NCBI GenBank assembly: GCA_029844215.1
Contig: CM056724.1
Coordinates: 3,094,307-3,158,306 of the forward strand
DNA from: Przewalskia tangutica
Lineage: Eukaryota; Streptophyta; Magnoliopsida; Solanales; Solanaceae
Reading direction: 5' to 3'
Length of the DNA: 64,000 nucleotides
Position numbers and translations under genes: made by a program
Part shown: positions 22,080 to 34,527 of the stretch, in pieces
Layout of the letters: every line of letters begins with the position of its first letter
Position numbering within the stretch: the first letter of the stretch is position 1
Notes under the pieces: generated by a model
The model's database searches: none
Told to the model about the DNA's origin: nothing
Seen by the model: the letters and a program-made list of their open reading frames with translations, nothing else

Positions 22080-23130
22080 TCAAATAACATCATCTCGCCG
22101 GCGGTGGTGATATCCGAGACCAAAAGTGTCCTTCTTCTCCGGCAAGTGAATCGGCTCTGTGATTCCTCCTAGTCTCGGTCCAAGTCCTCGGCCTGGCTCG
22201 AAACCATTTCTCAGCATCTCTCGGGCCACCATTTTGGGAGTGCGAGGTAGTCGCATCCCTTTAGCCTTGCTAACGTCTACGATCTTGTTCATATGGTAGA
22301 CAGATCCATCCAGCTTCTCCATACTCTCGATGGCGGAATTGCCCGGCTGCGGTGTTGTCCTTGTCTCCCTCAACCACAACTTCATGATGATTCGGATGAA
22401 TTTCGGGACTTGATGCAAAGTGGAAGGGCGGCTCAGGCCAAGTGGATCAAGGCTCTGGGAAGTAACAGTTGTAGCGTGGATATGTCAATACTTGGAATTC
22501 TATCTCGAACTCTGCGGGCCCGATTTGTAGTGTCAAATCAATCTCGCTGCGACGCTCCTCGTGGTCCCATCAAACCTTTACCGCGTGTAGCTTTCGCGGA
22601 GTTTCCCGATGTTGACTCACAAAGTTCAAGAGTATTCGAAGGGCATACATTAACGGTGACCCCATCAATCAAGACGCGAGAGATAAACTTATTAGCACAC
22701 TTCGATCATATGTTCAATGCCTTATTATGACCCGACCTTCGTGAGGCAATTCATTCTCATGGAAGATTATCTTTTGCACCTCTTTGTCTGCGATCAATCT
22801 TTGAAAAGTTCTCATCTGGCGGTCTCGGTACATGCGCTTCTTTCAAAACCTCCATCAAAGCGGTTCGGTGGTTCACTAATTCATCAACAATGACAATAGA
22901 GAAATTTGTGCTTGTGTTTTACTCAACTGTTCTACAATGGATTGTCTCCTGTAGGCATCCTTCTCCAAAATTCCTCTACTTCGGATTCGGTCACAGTCTT
23001 TTTCCGGGGCGTCTTTCGCGATACTTCTACAGATGAGTAACGTTGTCCGGACCTCGTCACCCCGTATAACAGCCTTCTACCACTGTTTACGTTTACCTCA
23101 TTCGTTGTTTGATCAAATGACTCCATCCTC
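22080..23130 (-). pseudogene. Ogre protease region with G-patch motif
   Basis: The minus-strand frame near 23126-22932 (GVTRSGQRY then SEVEEFWRRM) is the conserved segment before the Tat protease. At about 22660 the retropepsin active-site region reads RVLIDGVTVNVCP, in which the usual D-[NG]-G-S stretch is altered. QIGPAEFEIEFQVL (about 22500) is the conserved flap-side block. The frame 22418-22080 contains REMLRNGFEPGRGLGPRLGG and FGLGYHHR, the G-patch-like motif carried by this lineage. The protease cleaves the Gag-Pol polyprotein. Small frameshifts separate the blocks. Confidence 0.85.
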
Positions 23131-23329
23131 GTACTAAGACCGACATCGAGGCTTATGGCGGCTCAACTCTACTTCAGCGCTCGACCTTGGCGGTAATCAC
23201 ACGGGCAACGTGGTGAGGATCCCCTGCCTTTCTCCTTGATTGATGCGATAGTCCGCTTCCATATCGCATACATCATCAAAGGTGATCATGTGCGCCAAAC
23301 GTTGTCGTGATTTGGCGAGGATTGTTGTT

Positions 23330-25080
23330 GACATTGGGAAGGCTCTTTCAACCGAATAGCTCCTTCTCCGATTAGCTCCTCATTACTGTTTCAAAGCATA
23401 ACAACTATCTCGTATCGTGCCCGACACTCCGGAATGGTATGCACAATGCTTATTCTCATCATACCATGGTAGGAGTGGATTAGGATTTCATACAGGATTG
23501 GTTGTATAAAACCAGCGGTTTTCAGTCTTTCATATAGTTGGGAGTATGGTTCAGCCAACGGGGTGTCTGGTTTTGTGGGCCTCCTCTCGGTGTCGGTGTG
23601 GGGTCTAGGTGTGTGTTGTGCGTGGGATTGGTGTGGGGGTGGGTATCTGGTCGGTTTGTGAGGATTTGTGTGGGCGGCGCCGTGGGTCATATATTGGTGG
23701 GTGGTGTAGATGGGTGAAGGTTGATTGTATGTGGGAGTATTTTGGCTAAAGATCATATGGGGTTTTGGAATGTGGGGGTTTGGTATGTTTGGGGTTGGTA
23801 TGCTTGGGGTTGGGGTTGGTATGTCAGGGCCCGATTCGTTTTGTGTTGTTGCACCGTCATGATTGGGGCTGCTCCATCCTTCTTCTTCTTATTCATCCCT
23901 CCCATCGACTACGATTGTATGGCTTTGCTTGTTGCTTTGCGGCGGGTTCGTGATCCTACATTCTAAGTCCTTCTTCCACAAAATCTCCCATTTTCACTAC
24001 TTGAGAAAAATTGCGTCAATGTGACGATCAACCTCTCGTAGTGCGGGTCCTTCAGGATTACCTGACAATGTTGTCATTTCACTTTCTTCCATAGGTGGTG
24101 GACGCCCTTCGCTTGAGATCTCCGCTCATTGCATATTCCTAAAGGTTTCTATTGACTTTTCTCCAATTTCATTAGATAGAATCTGTCGGGGCGTTGTCGT
24201 ATTAAACTGAACACATGCAAAGTCTGGGCCATCGCCTCAACTACGCCACTCGCGGATCCTGGCTAGTATACCAATCCAAGGCTTCTCCAGTCAAGCTCCT
24301 TATGAACAATTTCATGATGATTGATTGATCTCTTCCCACTCCCACTAATTTGTCGCAATAGGATCTCAAGTGTGCACGAGGATTACTTTTGCCGTCAAAC
24401 AGGTCAAACTTTGGTACCTTGTATCCAACGGGCAGTTCGACGTCGGGATGCATGCATAAATCCTCGTATTCCAATCCCTCATGACCCTTGTCCATCTGAA
24501 GGTTCTTAAAAGCTTTCTTCAAGTCGTGAATTTCTCTGGCCACGTTTTCATCTATCCCAACTCTTGTCCTCTTCTCCGTCTCTTCATATCTAGCAAACTC
24601 CGGGGAGGGTATAGGTGCAGTGTGAGATGTGGTGCACAGGTCACATATACGGGTGATCCGTATTGTTTATTATGGTATGTCATCGGTGCTGGTTGAGTAG
24701 GTTGGTTGTTTTGGGCGGGTAAGGTGGCTTGTATTATCTGGGGCTGAGGTGTGTGCGGGTTAGGGTCATTTAAGGTCTGTGGGTTATGAGGAGGTGTGTT
24801 GTTGTGTTGTGGCTTTGGGGGCTGTGGGTTATGAGGAGGCGTGTTGTTGTGTTGTGGGTTGGGAGGTTGTGGGTTATCTGTTGGATATTGGGGATGGCGT
24901 CGAAAGGACGGTGAATTAGGAAGTGTGGGTAGTTGTGTGTTGAGGCTTATAGATAGCTTAGTAATTTCCGAGTCTATCCATTTACCTTGCGTGACCGCCA
25001 TTTGTTGCGATGCTTGAGCAAGGTATTCATCTAATATGGAGCATTTCCGCTACGATGTCTCTGGTTCATCTCGTTGAATG
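23330..25080 (-). pseudogene. Ogre gag (capsid and zinc knuckle), frameshifted
   Basis: The N-terminal part (25001-24552) is Pro/Gln/Asn-rich with short internal repeats (HNNTPPHNPQ). The frame 24543-24241 contains the capsid signature AHLRSYCDKLVGVGRDQSI followed by FIRSLTGEALDWYTSQDP. Near 23560-23390 the phrase LAEPYSQLYERLKTAG precedes a zinc-knuckle-like segment (KHCAYHSGVSG) in the neighbouring frame. Gag forms the virus-like particle and packages RNA. Confidence 0.88.
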
Positions 25081-25499
25081 GCGATGAGTCCCAAGCCATC
25101 CTGTTCGTTTGCCCCTGAATCATTCATTTTTGTTGCTCGTGCTTTGGATCTGGTGAAATATGGGTGCTCAGCCAGTGCTTGCCAACACAAATCAGCCGAC
25201 GAGGGGAGTAAAAAGTCCTTTAGTTCAAAACATGTGTCAGTTTTAAACAGAATAGCAGAACATATGGGCATATAATGAAGCTTCAACAAATAAAGTAGAT
25301 TAAAGCGCGTCCTAATATGCAAGGGGCCTCTATCATGCCAGAGGTAGGCCTAAGCGTCATAAAATGCAAAGTCACGTTAGATGTACCCAAGCCATTGTAT
25401 TGGAATGCCTTTATTGGAAATAAAGCTAATTGAAATGACATTTTATAAGAAAACAATGGAAATCCCAAACTAAATAACTGTGTCGTCGATGTGATAGTG

Positions 25500-26900
25500 G
25501 AACTTAGGTCTTCTTTGGTATAGCCCCTGCCTGTTCCAAGTATTGTACTGCATCGTGCATTAGGGCCCACATGTCTGGGGTGATGACCCTCTCCTTGAGT
25601 TGACTATTCTTCATTCTATTGCTTGTGTCCATGTCCTCGAAACCTTGCTCTCCTCTTGGGCTGTAGGTTGTGTTGATGTGATCCTCTTGCAGCCATGTCT
25701 GATACTCAGGTGTGTGCCCTGCTTGTTCATCTCCGATGTCTATTTTGTTAATGTCGTCCCATTCTTTCAAAATTTGTCTAGCTCGAGGCCTGATAAAGTC
25801 TGGTCCAAATGTAACTTCCGAAACTCCCGTGTCCGTCGGAGTGGGATTATCTTCTTGGCGAATTGTGGAGCGTGCGTAGGGGCGTATGGTTGCGCACCTT
25901 TTAGACCAATAAGCTCAATATAGTACAATTCTTTACCACGTACAAAGGCTCCATTTTTGTGAGGGAGTAAAGGATATTTCCATTGGATCTGATCCTGGGT
26001 GCGAGATGTCAAAAACTTGCACCAATCTTTGATCTTGGCCGGTGACACAAACCGTTTCGTTCTATCATAAGCTGTCGATCTTGTAGGATCTTTGAAACAA
26101 GCGTCGTCATATTTGACCGTCGGTAAAATGCTCTATGGCCACATTTGTAAGATAAGATTGCAACCTTCGAAGAAGTTTATGCATCTCTTTTGCATTTCCC
26201 GAGCTCGAATATTTACGCCAAAATCATAGGAACCAAAGTGGGTTGTATGCCGTCAATTCCCTCGAAAAGTGATCGGCCACGAACATATGCAAGTACTTAT
26301 CTTGCCATACTCGGAAGGAAAAATCAAGGTGCGAAGTAGGCGGCGATGAATGCGATAGGGCGCTGTTTTGCCAATGGCGTAGAGTGCATGAATTCTGTTT
26401 GCATGTCTTGTAAGCGTTATTATGTCCATACATCTCGTAAAGATAGTCAAGAGACACCCGGTTGTTCTCGAAGCAACGCAACTCCTTAGTATTCTTAAGA
26501 CCCGTATGGCGGAGGAATTTCTTCCCTGATTGGTCATTGAATAATCATCTTCTACCTTCGTAAACTAAATTTGGTGAAATAATGCACTTCTTCCAATGTA
26601 GGAGTTATCTCAAAATCCTTGAATTTGAAAATGACTCGGTCTGGATCCCAAAATTGGATTAAAGCTCGGATCAAATGCGGATCTGGCGAAATACCAAATA
26701 GTGAGATGACACTGACTTCCTAATCATCGTCATTTCGATGTCGAAATCCTCCCACCATACTCTTAGCTTATTAGGAACTCCGCTAACCATTCTTATATGA
26801 TCCATGTTACAAATGCTGAAAAACAATAATAATAAACTTACATTTCCAATTTTGGGTATGTCTTTTGGCTTGGATAAATCTATCATGACTGTGCAACACA
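25500..26900 (-). pseudogene. Ogre ORF1 (upstream open reading frame of unknown role)
   Basis: Tat-lineage elements carry an extra ORF between 5' LTR and gag. Here minus-strand pieces include FWDPDRVIFKFKDFEITPT (about 26560-26650), similar to plant mobile domain sequences. QIQWKYPLLPHKNGAFVRGK (about 25960) and EYQTWLQEDH (about 25690) also belong to it. They lie in different registers, so the frame as written is broken. Its function is unknown in the family. Confidence 0.75.
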
Positions 26901-27470
26901 TAATATGCTGGTTGGTCGTTGGGTTGAGAAACCCATTGACAAGTTTTGTGTCTTCCTAATAGTGGTGTCGATACGAAGGACCCAGCTAAGGTAAATGCAT
27001 CGTGCCTTAAAATAAAGGGTGGTATAGCTCTATCTTAAGTTTGCTAAGATTTGGCTTACTAGGCCTTGAGTTCCGACGGACTACTCGAGTGAGAAGGCTA
27101 CGCGACCACGGTTGGACCAGATTCTCGCGCAAAATACCAACTCTCTTAAATTTGGGTGTTTGAAAGAAATTTGCAGTGCAAAGCACACCCGCGTGTCGTG
27201 TGTGATAGTGTGAATTTTCCATAAGGGAGGAAGTATGAGCGGAATGCGATTTAAGGAAAGCGGTAACAAATAGCGGTTAAAACAATATGCAAATATTCAT
27301 ATATCAAGCAAAATAGTTTAGGCAAAATATAAAGCAAATAAGTGTGAAACACAAAATAAGCAAATTAAGTAAGTTAAGCAAATAAATAAAAAAAACAAAT
27401 AAATAAATAAAGAAAGGAAAAAGAAGCACAATAATTAACCTATGTTTGTTATGGTTAAGAACACAGATAT
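26901..27470 (-). other. Ogre leader between PBS and ORF1
   Basis: No conserved frame was found. The part next to the PBS (27270-27440) is an A-rich, AAAT/AAGCAA-type simple sequence. Confidence 0.55.
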
Positions 27471-27487
27471 CCCGAGTGGAGTCGCCA
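27471..27487 (-). other. Primer binding site of the Ogre-like element
   Basis: Four bases from the 5' LTR end, the minus strand reads TGGCGACTCCACTCGGG. It begins with TGG, complementary to a tRNA CCA end. Ogre elements are known to use tRNA-Arg, and this sequence is consistent with that. Confidence 0.8.
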
Positions 27488-27491
27488 TGTT

Positions 27492-30400
27492 TGTCGCGCG
27501 ATTTTGAACTCTCGAGCTTAAATGCGCGACGGAATGGTTATCCTCCCAAAAATGTAGGATAAGTAAACGAGAAATGTTTAAGAGTCGCCACCTAATTAAT
27601 TGGGTGAATTAGGACACCTAAATACTAACCGATTAAAGTCGGCATTAACTCCTTTTAACGGTGCATGAAACTAAATGAGATTACGAGTAAGGGTTCTTTA
27701 TTATCCTAAAGGAAGGGATCAGGCACCCTAAAGGATCCACTAACTTGCGGTTATCCGTTCAAACATAGGTTAATTTATTCTAATTAAGAGGTGCATGTTT
27801 TAGAAAAATTATTTAGGTGGAAAAAAAAAAGGATGTAGCAAATATCTAGAAGAAAGTATTTTGATAACTAAAAGGGATTCTATAAGACTCACAAGATATG
27901 TAAAATTAATTATGCAATTCATAGAACATGAAATTGTTTTTATTAAATGATAAATTACATCCTATAGGTATATGTAAGATTAAGACTTTTATACCTAAGT
28001 TTAATTATGAAATCATTTTTTATTTGACAAAGTAAAAAAAATGACAAATCATTCCTATAAGCATATAGAATTAGTTAGGAAATTGTCTTTGTGAATGTAT
28101 ATGAAACGTTAATGATATTAAGAAAAGTAATAAGTTGCTCCTATGTTGTTTATGAAGAAATTATAAGAAAATCTATTTTCTTTCTTTCTAGATAAGGAGT
28201 GGTATTTTGACTACATAACTAAAGCATAACTAGGATTAATTAATTTATCTTGGATTTAGGTTTGTATGACGAATCTAGAATTAACAAAGAGCGAATTCAT
28301 CTTTATACTACCCTTCCCATATATTCGAAAGCTAATAGAGTTAGTTATCCTATTAATTACAAGGTTAATAAATATGGCAATAATAAACAAACAAATAAAT
28401 AAATGCGTAAATAAACAAAGGGAAGAATGAGACTGAAGTTGTTGTAGCGTCTAGGACGGATGGCGACGCCATCTATCTTATGATTGTTTGGAAGCCCTGC
28501 GGCGGAAGTATAGTTGGCGATGTGAAAGTCATGTTGAGTCTCATACAGAGACTCTTGATTATTCTCCGATGCGCGTCATGTAAAAAATAAGAAAGAAAGG
28601 ATTAGTAAGTAATGTACACTCCGTCATATGCAAAATAAATGGAATATTGAATTAAATACACAAGCACATATGTTGCCAATGTTAATGCGAGGCAGTACAG
28701 ACGCAGGATTCGACCATCAGATACGCTGGGGTATTCGTGGCCAAAGACGTGCGGGGACATGATTTAGGCCCAATGACATCAATTTTCTTTTTACTGGATT
28801 TTGAACGTGGACGTTATCACCCAACAGATCACTATACTAAAATACCTCTAATATATTTAGCCCTATAAGGATAAATACCCGCAAGGTATACACTTACTAT
28901 GGGAAGTATACGACCCATATACACCAAATATATACTAATGCGATGTAACAGATATCAGAGAAGGGAGGAACTGGGCATTAAGAAATAGAGCAGGTATGGA
29001 TGCAAGTCGACAATATATCATTCATGCTGCAACTTTGTTAGAGGACACATATAGACAAATATAAACTTTTAACACATTTTCGAGCAATTGACTAAATCAA
29101 CAGTGGAGAATCCAGCTATTCACACTAAAAAAAGGAATAGTTGAATCTAAACAAACCTAACTCGCAGTGAGTGTTGAACGAAGGTAAATCTAACAATGAG
29201 ACTAGGATTTATTGTTATCCCAGGAGTAAAATATCATGAAACAAACTATAATCTAATTAAGCATGAACCACTTTCATACTTAATTAACATTCGAATATTT
29301 AATATAAATCATATTAACTAATTGACTAATAAAGATAGGGCCAAACTTAGAAGCGGTCAATGGTACAACATGATTCGGATATTTCGACTCTTCACAGGTT
29401 ACGTATATTTCATATAATTCAATGAAAACTTTTAAGCTATAGAGACAGGACAGACTGTTTCATTCATTTGAATGAGTAAACAAACAGATTTTTCGAATGC
29501 TACAGATTGTGATTCCGAAGATGCATCGATATCATATTATCCATTTTTAACAGACTGCCAATACCCCGGGACAGCACAGAAACACAATACTAGACATATA
29601 TCTAAATGTTCTCATGAGCATACGCAATCCTGTGTCCTAAAATACACAGAAACAAGATATACAAGTCAACATTTAACTGAACATCAGCATCTGACCAACT
29701 AAATGGATCCGCGACCCTTATACCAACGTTATACTTTCAATCATACCTACAGAAAATAACATCGAACATACACACATGCTCAAGAACAGAATGGACATCA
29801 CAAAATCACAACTGACAGATAAAAGAACAATGGCTAAATCGAGTTAAGTCCAACAGATTAGATGAAGAACACATGTAATCCCATCATACAGCAAACACAT
29901 ACTATCAGTTAAGTAACTAAACAGTAAGCAAAGAGTAGGTTTCGGAATGGTTATCCTCCCCAAAAAATGTAGGATAAGTAAACGTAGAAATGTTTAAGGG
30001 AGTCGCCACCTAATTAATTGGGTGAATTAGGACACCTAAATACTAACCGATTAAAGTCAGCATTAACTCCTTTTAATGGTCTGTGAAACTAAATGAGATT
30101 CTGAGTAAGGGTTCTTTATTATCCTAAAGGAAGGATCGGGCACACTAAAGGATCCACTAACTTGCGATTATCCGCTCAAACATAGGTTAATTTATTCTAA
30201 TTAAGAGTGCGTGTTTTAGAAAAATTATTTAGGTGGAAAAAAAAAAGGCTGTAGCAAATATCTAGAAGAAAGTATTTTGATAACTAAAAGGGATTCTATA
30301 AGACTCACAAGATATGTAAAATTAATTATGCAATTCATAGAACATGAAATTGTTTTTATTAAATGATAAATTACATCCTATAGGTATATGTAAGATTAAG

Positions 30401-33400
30401 ACTTTTATACCTAAGTTTAATTATGAAATCATTTTTTATTTGACAAAGTAAAAAAATGACAAATCATTCCTATAAGCATATAGAATTAGTTAGGAAATTG
30501 TCTTTGTGAATGTATATGAAACGTTAATGATATTAAGAAAAGTAATAAGTTGCTCCTATGTTGTTTATGAAGAAATTATAAGAAAATCTATTTTCTTTCT
30601 TTCTAGATAAGGAGTGGTATTTTGACTACATAACTAAAGCATAACTAGGATTAATTAATTTATCTTGGATTTAGGTTTGTATGACGAATCTAGAATTAAC
30701 AAAGAGCGAATTCATCTTTATACTACCCTTCCCATATATTCGAAAGCTAATAGAGTTAGTTATCCTATTAATTACAAGGTTAATAAATATGGCAATAATA
30801 AACAAACAAATAAATAAATGCGTAAATAAACAAAGGAAGAATGAGATGAAGTTGTTGTAGCGTCTAGAACGGATGGCGCCATCTATCTTATGATTGTTTG
30901 GAAGCCCTGCGGCGGAAGTATAGTTGGCGATGTGAAAGTCATGTTGAGTCTCATACAGAGACTCTTGATTATTCTCCGATGCGCGTCATGTAAAAAAATA
31001 AGAAAGAAAGGATTAGTAAGTAATGTACACTCCACATATGCAAAATAAATGGAATATTGAATTAAATACACAAGCACGTATGTTGCCAATGTTAATGCGA
31101 GGCGATGCACGCGAGATTCGACCATCGATACGCCGCAGGTATTCGTGGCCCAAAGATGCAGGGGACATGATTTAGGCCCAATGACATCAATTTTCTTTTT
31201 ACTGGATTTTGAACGTGGACGTTATCACCCAAACAGATCAGCTTATACTAAAATACCTCTAATATATTTAGCCCTATAAGGATAAATACCCGCAAGGTAT
31301 ACACTTACTATGGGAAGTATACGACCCATATACACCAAATATATACTAATGCGATGTGAGATATCGCAGAGAAGGAGGCGGGCATTAAGAAATAGAGCAG
31401 GTATGGATGCAAGTCGACAATATATCATTCATGCTGCAACTTTGTTAGAGGACACATATAGACAAATATAAACTTTTAACACATTTTCGAGCAATTGACT
31501 AAATCAACAGTGGAGAATCCAGCTATTCACACTAAAAAAAAAAAGGAATAGTTGAATCTAAACAAACCTAACTCATCGCGTGAGTGTTGAACCAAAGGTA
31601 AATCTAACAATGAGACTAGGATTTATTGTTATCCCAGTAAAATATCATGAAACAAACTATAATCTAATTAAGCATGAACCACTTTCTCATACTTAATTAA
31701 CATTCGAATATTTAATATAAATCATATTAACTAATTGACTAATAAAGATAGGGCGAACTTAGGCGGTCAACGGTACAACATGATTCCAGATATTTCGACT
31801 CTTCACAGGTTACGTATATTTCATATAATTCAATGAATACTTTTAAGCTATAGAGACAGGACATACTGTTTCATTCATTTGAATGAGTAAACAAACAGAT
31901 TTTTCGAATGCTACAGATTGTGATTCCGAAGATGCATCGATATCATATTATCCATTTTTAACAGACTGCCAATACCCCGGGACAGCACAGAAACACAATA
32001 CTAGACATATATCTAAATGTTCTCGTGGCATACGCGATCACGTGTCCTAAAATACACGAAACAAGATATACAAGTCAACATTTAATCGAACATCGTCGAC
32101 CAACTAAATGGATCGCGACCGCTTATACGGCGTTATACTTTCAATCATACCTCTGAGAAAATAACATCGAACATACACACGTGCTCGAAACGAATGGACA
32201 TCACAAAATCACAAATCGGATAAAAGAACAATGGCTAAATCGAGTTAAGTCCAATGATTAGATGAAGAACACATGTAATCCCATCATACAAAGAAACACA
32301 TACTATCGGTTAAGTAACTAAGCGATGTAAAGTAGGTTTGGACCTTTTGTAGGTAGCGAGCGAGCGGCGACAAAGGCTTTCCCGAATCGTCGAGAAGTTC
32401 GTGAGGCGATTTGCGATTTAAGTAGTGATAAATTGAATGAAAAAAAGAAGTTAAGCGCAATCATGCCGTGTTCTCGATGGTTGATGGTGATGGTGATTGA
32501 TCCTCCCTGCGTATGCCTAGCGTCTTGCTTATAGCCCGCTTAGGATTCGCCCTTCTGGTAAGTCTAGGATGGGTGTTAAGGACGAATTGTACTGATTTTC
32601 GAGTGATTGTTTACCAAAAATAGGTGCAGATTTTCGACTATCCTAAGGGTGATTCGCGGATGATTTTAAGGGATTTTGGTGTAATTTTAGGTGTTATATG
32701 GTAAGGTTTGATTTGAGGTTTGGTTATGGCAAGTTACAATTTTAGGGAGTATTTTGATCTTCTTCTTGTTGTAACGATTTGGTTATGACTGTGGCGTGGA
32801 TTCGTTTTGGTTTAGCCAGATTTTCCACCTGAAAATCTGGCGTGATTTGTGGGTAGGGGAAGGGTGCGTCACGGCGGATGAGTTGGGTGGAAGGGTTAGG
32901 GTTTACTGTGAGGATGAGGAGATGATCGCGGTTGTGGGGTGATGGGGTGAGTTAAAGGTTAAAGGAAATGGGCGCGTGCGTGGGTTGCGGGGTGAGGGTA
33001 GTGGGCGCGGGTTGAAGGGTGAGGTAGTGGGCATGGTTTGTGAAAATAGGGTGGGCTTGGGGTATTTTAATTAGTTTTGGGTTGGGTAGAGTTTTAGGTA
33101 TTTGTTATTTATGGGTTATAGATAAAGCCTTAGGTGTATTATTTAATTAGTGATAGACAAAAAAAATGAAATCTAAATTGTGATTAAATTACTTAGGTGT
33201 TTTATTAGTTTAAGTTGTTATTATTATCCTAATAAATGCGGGCATGCTAATTAATTAGTGCTTAATATTTATGCTGCGAGACTAGTAAATGCATGTATTA
33301 GTTTAAAATGATTTTAAAATTACGAATGATTATGAAATTCTCTTGCGTATTAATAAATGCAACTATGCTACTGGACACGACGTTAATGTTAAATTATTTA

Positions 33401-33634
33401 CTTTATGTATTTATTATTAATTAAGAATTACGACAGGGCTTGAAATCAATTAATGCAGGCGCGGGACTCTAAGTGCTTAATACTCTACGTAAGAAAATGC
33501 GAAGTTATTATTAAATTGTTTATTTGTGCCTGTATTTATGTTTTATTGCTGCATTTTATTATTTCAAGATTGTTTTAAAATTAGTGTAATTTTAGTTAAT
33601 GACTGGACGGGAGGGTCAAAATTGGGTGTCAACA
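27492..33634 (-). repeat. 5' LTR of the Ogre-like element, internally duplicated
   Basis: This LTR is 6,143 bp against 3,766 bp for the partner. It consists of 27492-29942, equivalent to 11711-14168, joined directly to 29943-33634, equivalent to 11751-15476. The junction is GTAGGTTT|CGGAATGG near 29942. About 2.4 kb is therefore present twice in tandem. The simplest reading is unequal recombination or template switching within the LTR, though a collapse or mis-join in the assembly is possible. Confidence 0.92.
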
Positions 33635-33639
33635 TTTGG

Positions 33640-34527
33640 CCCACATTTATGTAAAGAAACTAGAATATTCTTTTTAATAGGTTTAAAACTATTTAAAATA
33701 TTCTTTTCTATCCTATGTTTTTAAAAATTAGTATATCTTTATAATTTAATAATTTAAAAAATAATAATCAATTGCAATATTTAATCAAAAAATAATATTA
33801 TATTGTACATAAGAAATGTAACGACAATATGATAGTCAATGACTCAATATATCCAAAAGTTGAATATATTACGTCATTACACAACTAATGAGAATATATT
33901 ACTCTTAAACTTAACCAAATTTGTCTCATTGATTAATTAAGATTGATTTGGACCCTTTTATTATGGGAAATATTAAAAAATATACCGCCCGACATAAAAT
34001 ATTACGCACGTAATTCAGTTATACTCATTTGTTGGGAGGAATTGCAATAATCGAATTATAATAATAAAAATAAATCTCACTGAAAACTTATGGAGCTTAC
34101 TTATCAACAATAGTTGGAGTGTTGTCGACATGATTGAATATATTCATATCATATATATATATAGGGGTGGAACCAGTGTATAGCCGGGGGTTCGGACTTC
34201 CCCTCAAATTTAAATTTTTTCTAATATACTACTAGTAATATTCATGATATTACAATAGAGTCCTCAATTTTTCGCTCCCCTAGACCAAAATTCCTTAATT
34301 TTTCTCTCCCGCTAGACCAAAATAGGCTCCCCAGCCCGGAATCCTGGCTTCGCCCATATATATGAGAAGACACGTGTAATATGAGAAGCAAAGACACTTG
34401 TCATCCATGAATTGAAGATACCACTATTTATCCTTTTATTATCTACACCACATGATAAATTTAAATAAGACAAAAATAGTTTATAATAAATATTCTTTAG
34501 TACTACCCGGCCAAGTTACGTTGTAAA
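33640..34527. other. Intergenic DNA upstream of the 72-residue protein gene
   Basis: AT-rich sequence with no open frame of interest, plus one short inverted-repeat element (34161-34361). The last ~120 bp presumably hold the promoter and 5' UTR of the gene starting at 34528. I do not see a decisive TATA box. Confidence 0.6.
34161..34361. mobile_element. Short TIR element (GGGGTGGAACCAG / CTGGCTTCGCCC)
   Basis: The left end ATAGGGGTGGAACCAGTG pairs imperfectly with the right end ATCCTGGCTTCGCCCATATA. Between them are duplicated phrases such as CCCTAGACCAAAAT and CGCTAGACCAAAAT. It resembles a dispersed Solanaceae repeat. Confidence 0.5.

Larger units (their letters stand above)
11711..33634 (-). 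mobile_element. Ogre/Tat-lineage Ty3-gypsy LTR retrotransposon, 21.9 kb, nearly complete
   Basis: The element reads on the minus strand. It is bounded by TGTTGACACCCAATTTTGAC...GGGTGCGACA LTRs and flanked by a perfect 5-bp duplication TTTGG (11706-11710, 33635-33639). The order is 5' LTR (27492-33634), PBS, leader, ORF1, gag with zinc knuckle, protease, G-patch, RT with YVDD, RNase H, a second archaeal-type RNase H, integrase, a long 3' untranslated region with tandem arrays, PPT, and 3' LTR (11711-15476). Very large size, an extra ORF1, two RNase H domains and a repeat-bearing 3' UTR define the Tat/Ogre lineage. The LTR copies are nearly identical over long stretches, so the insertion looks young. 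The reading frames nevertheless carry many frameshifts, mostly at CAG/CTG sites (see findings). Confidence 0.95.
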
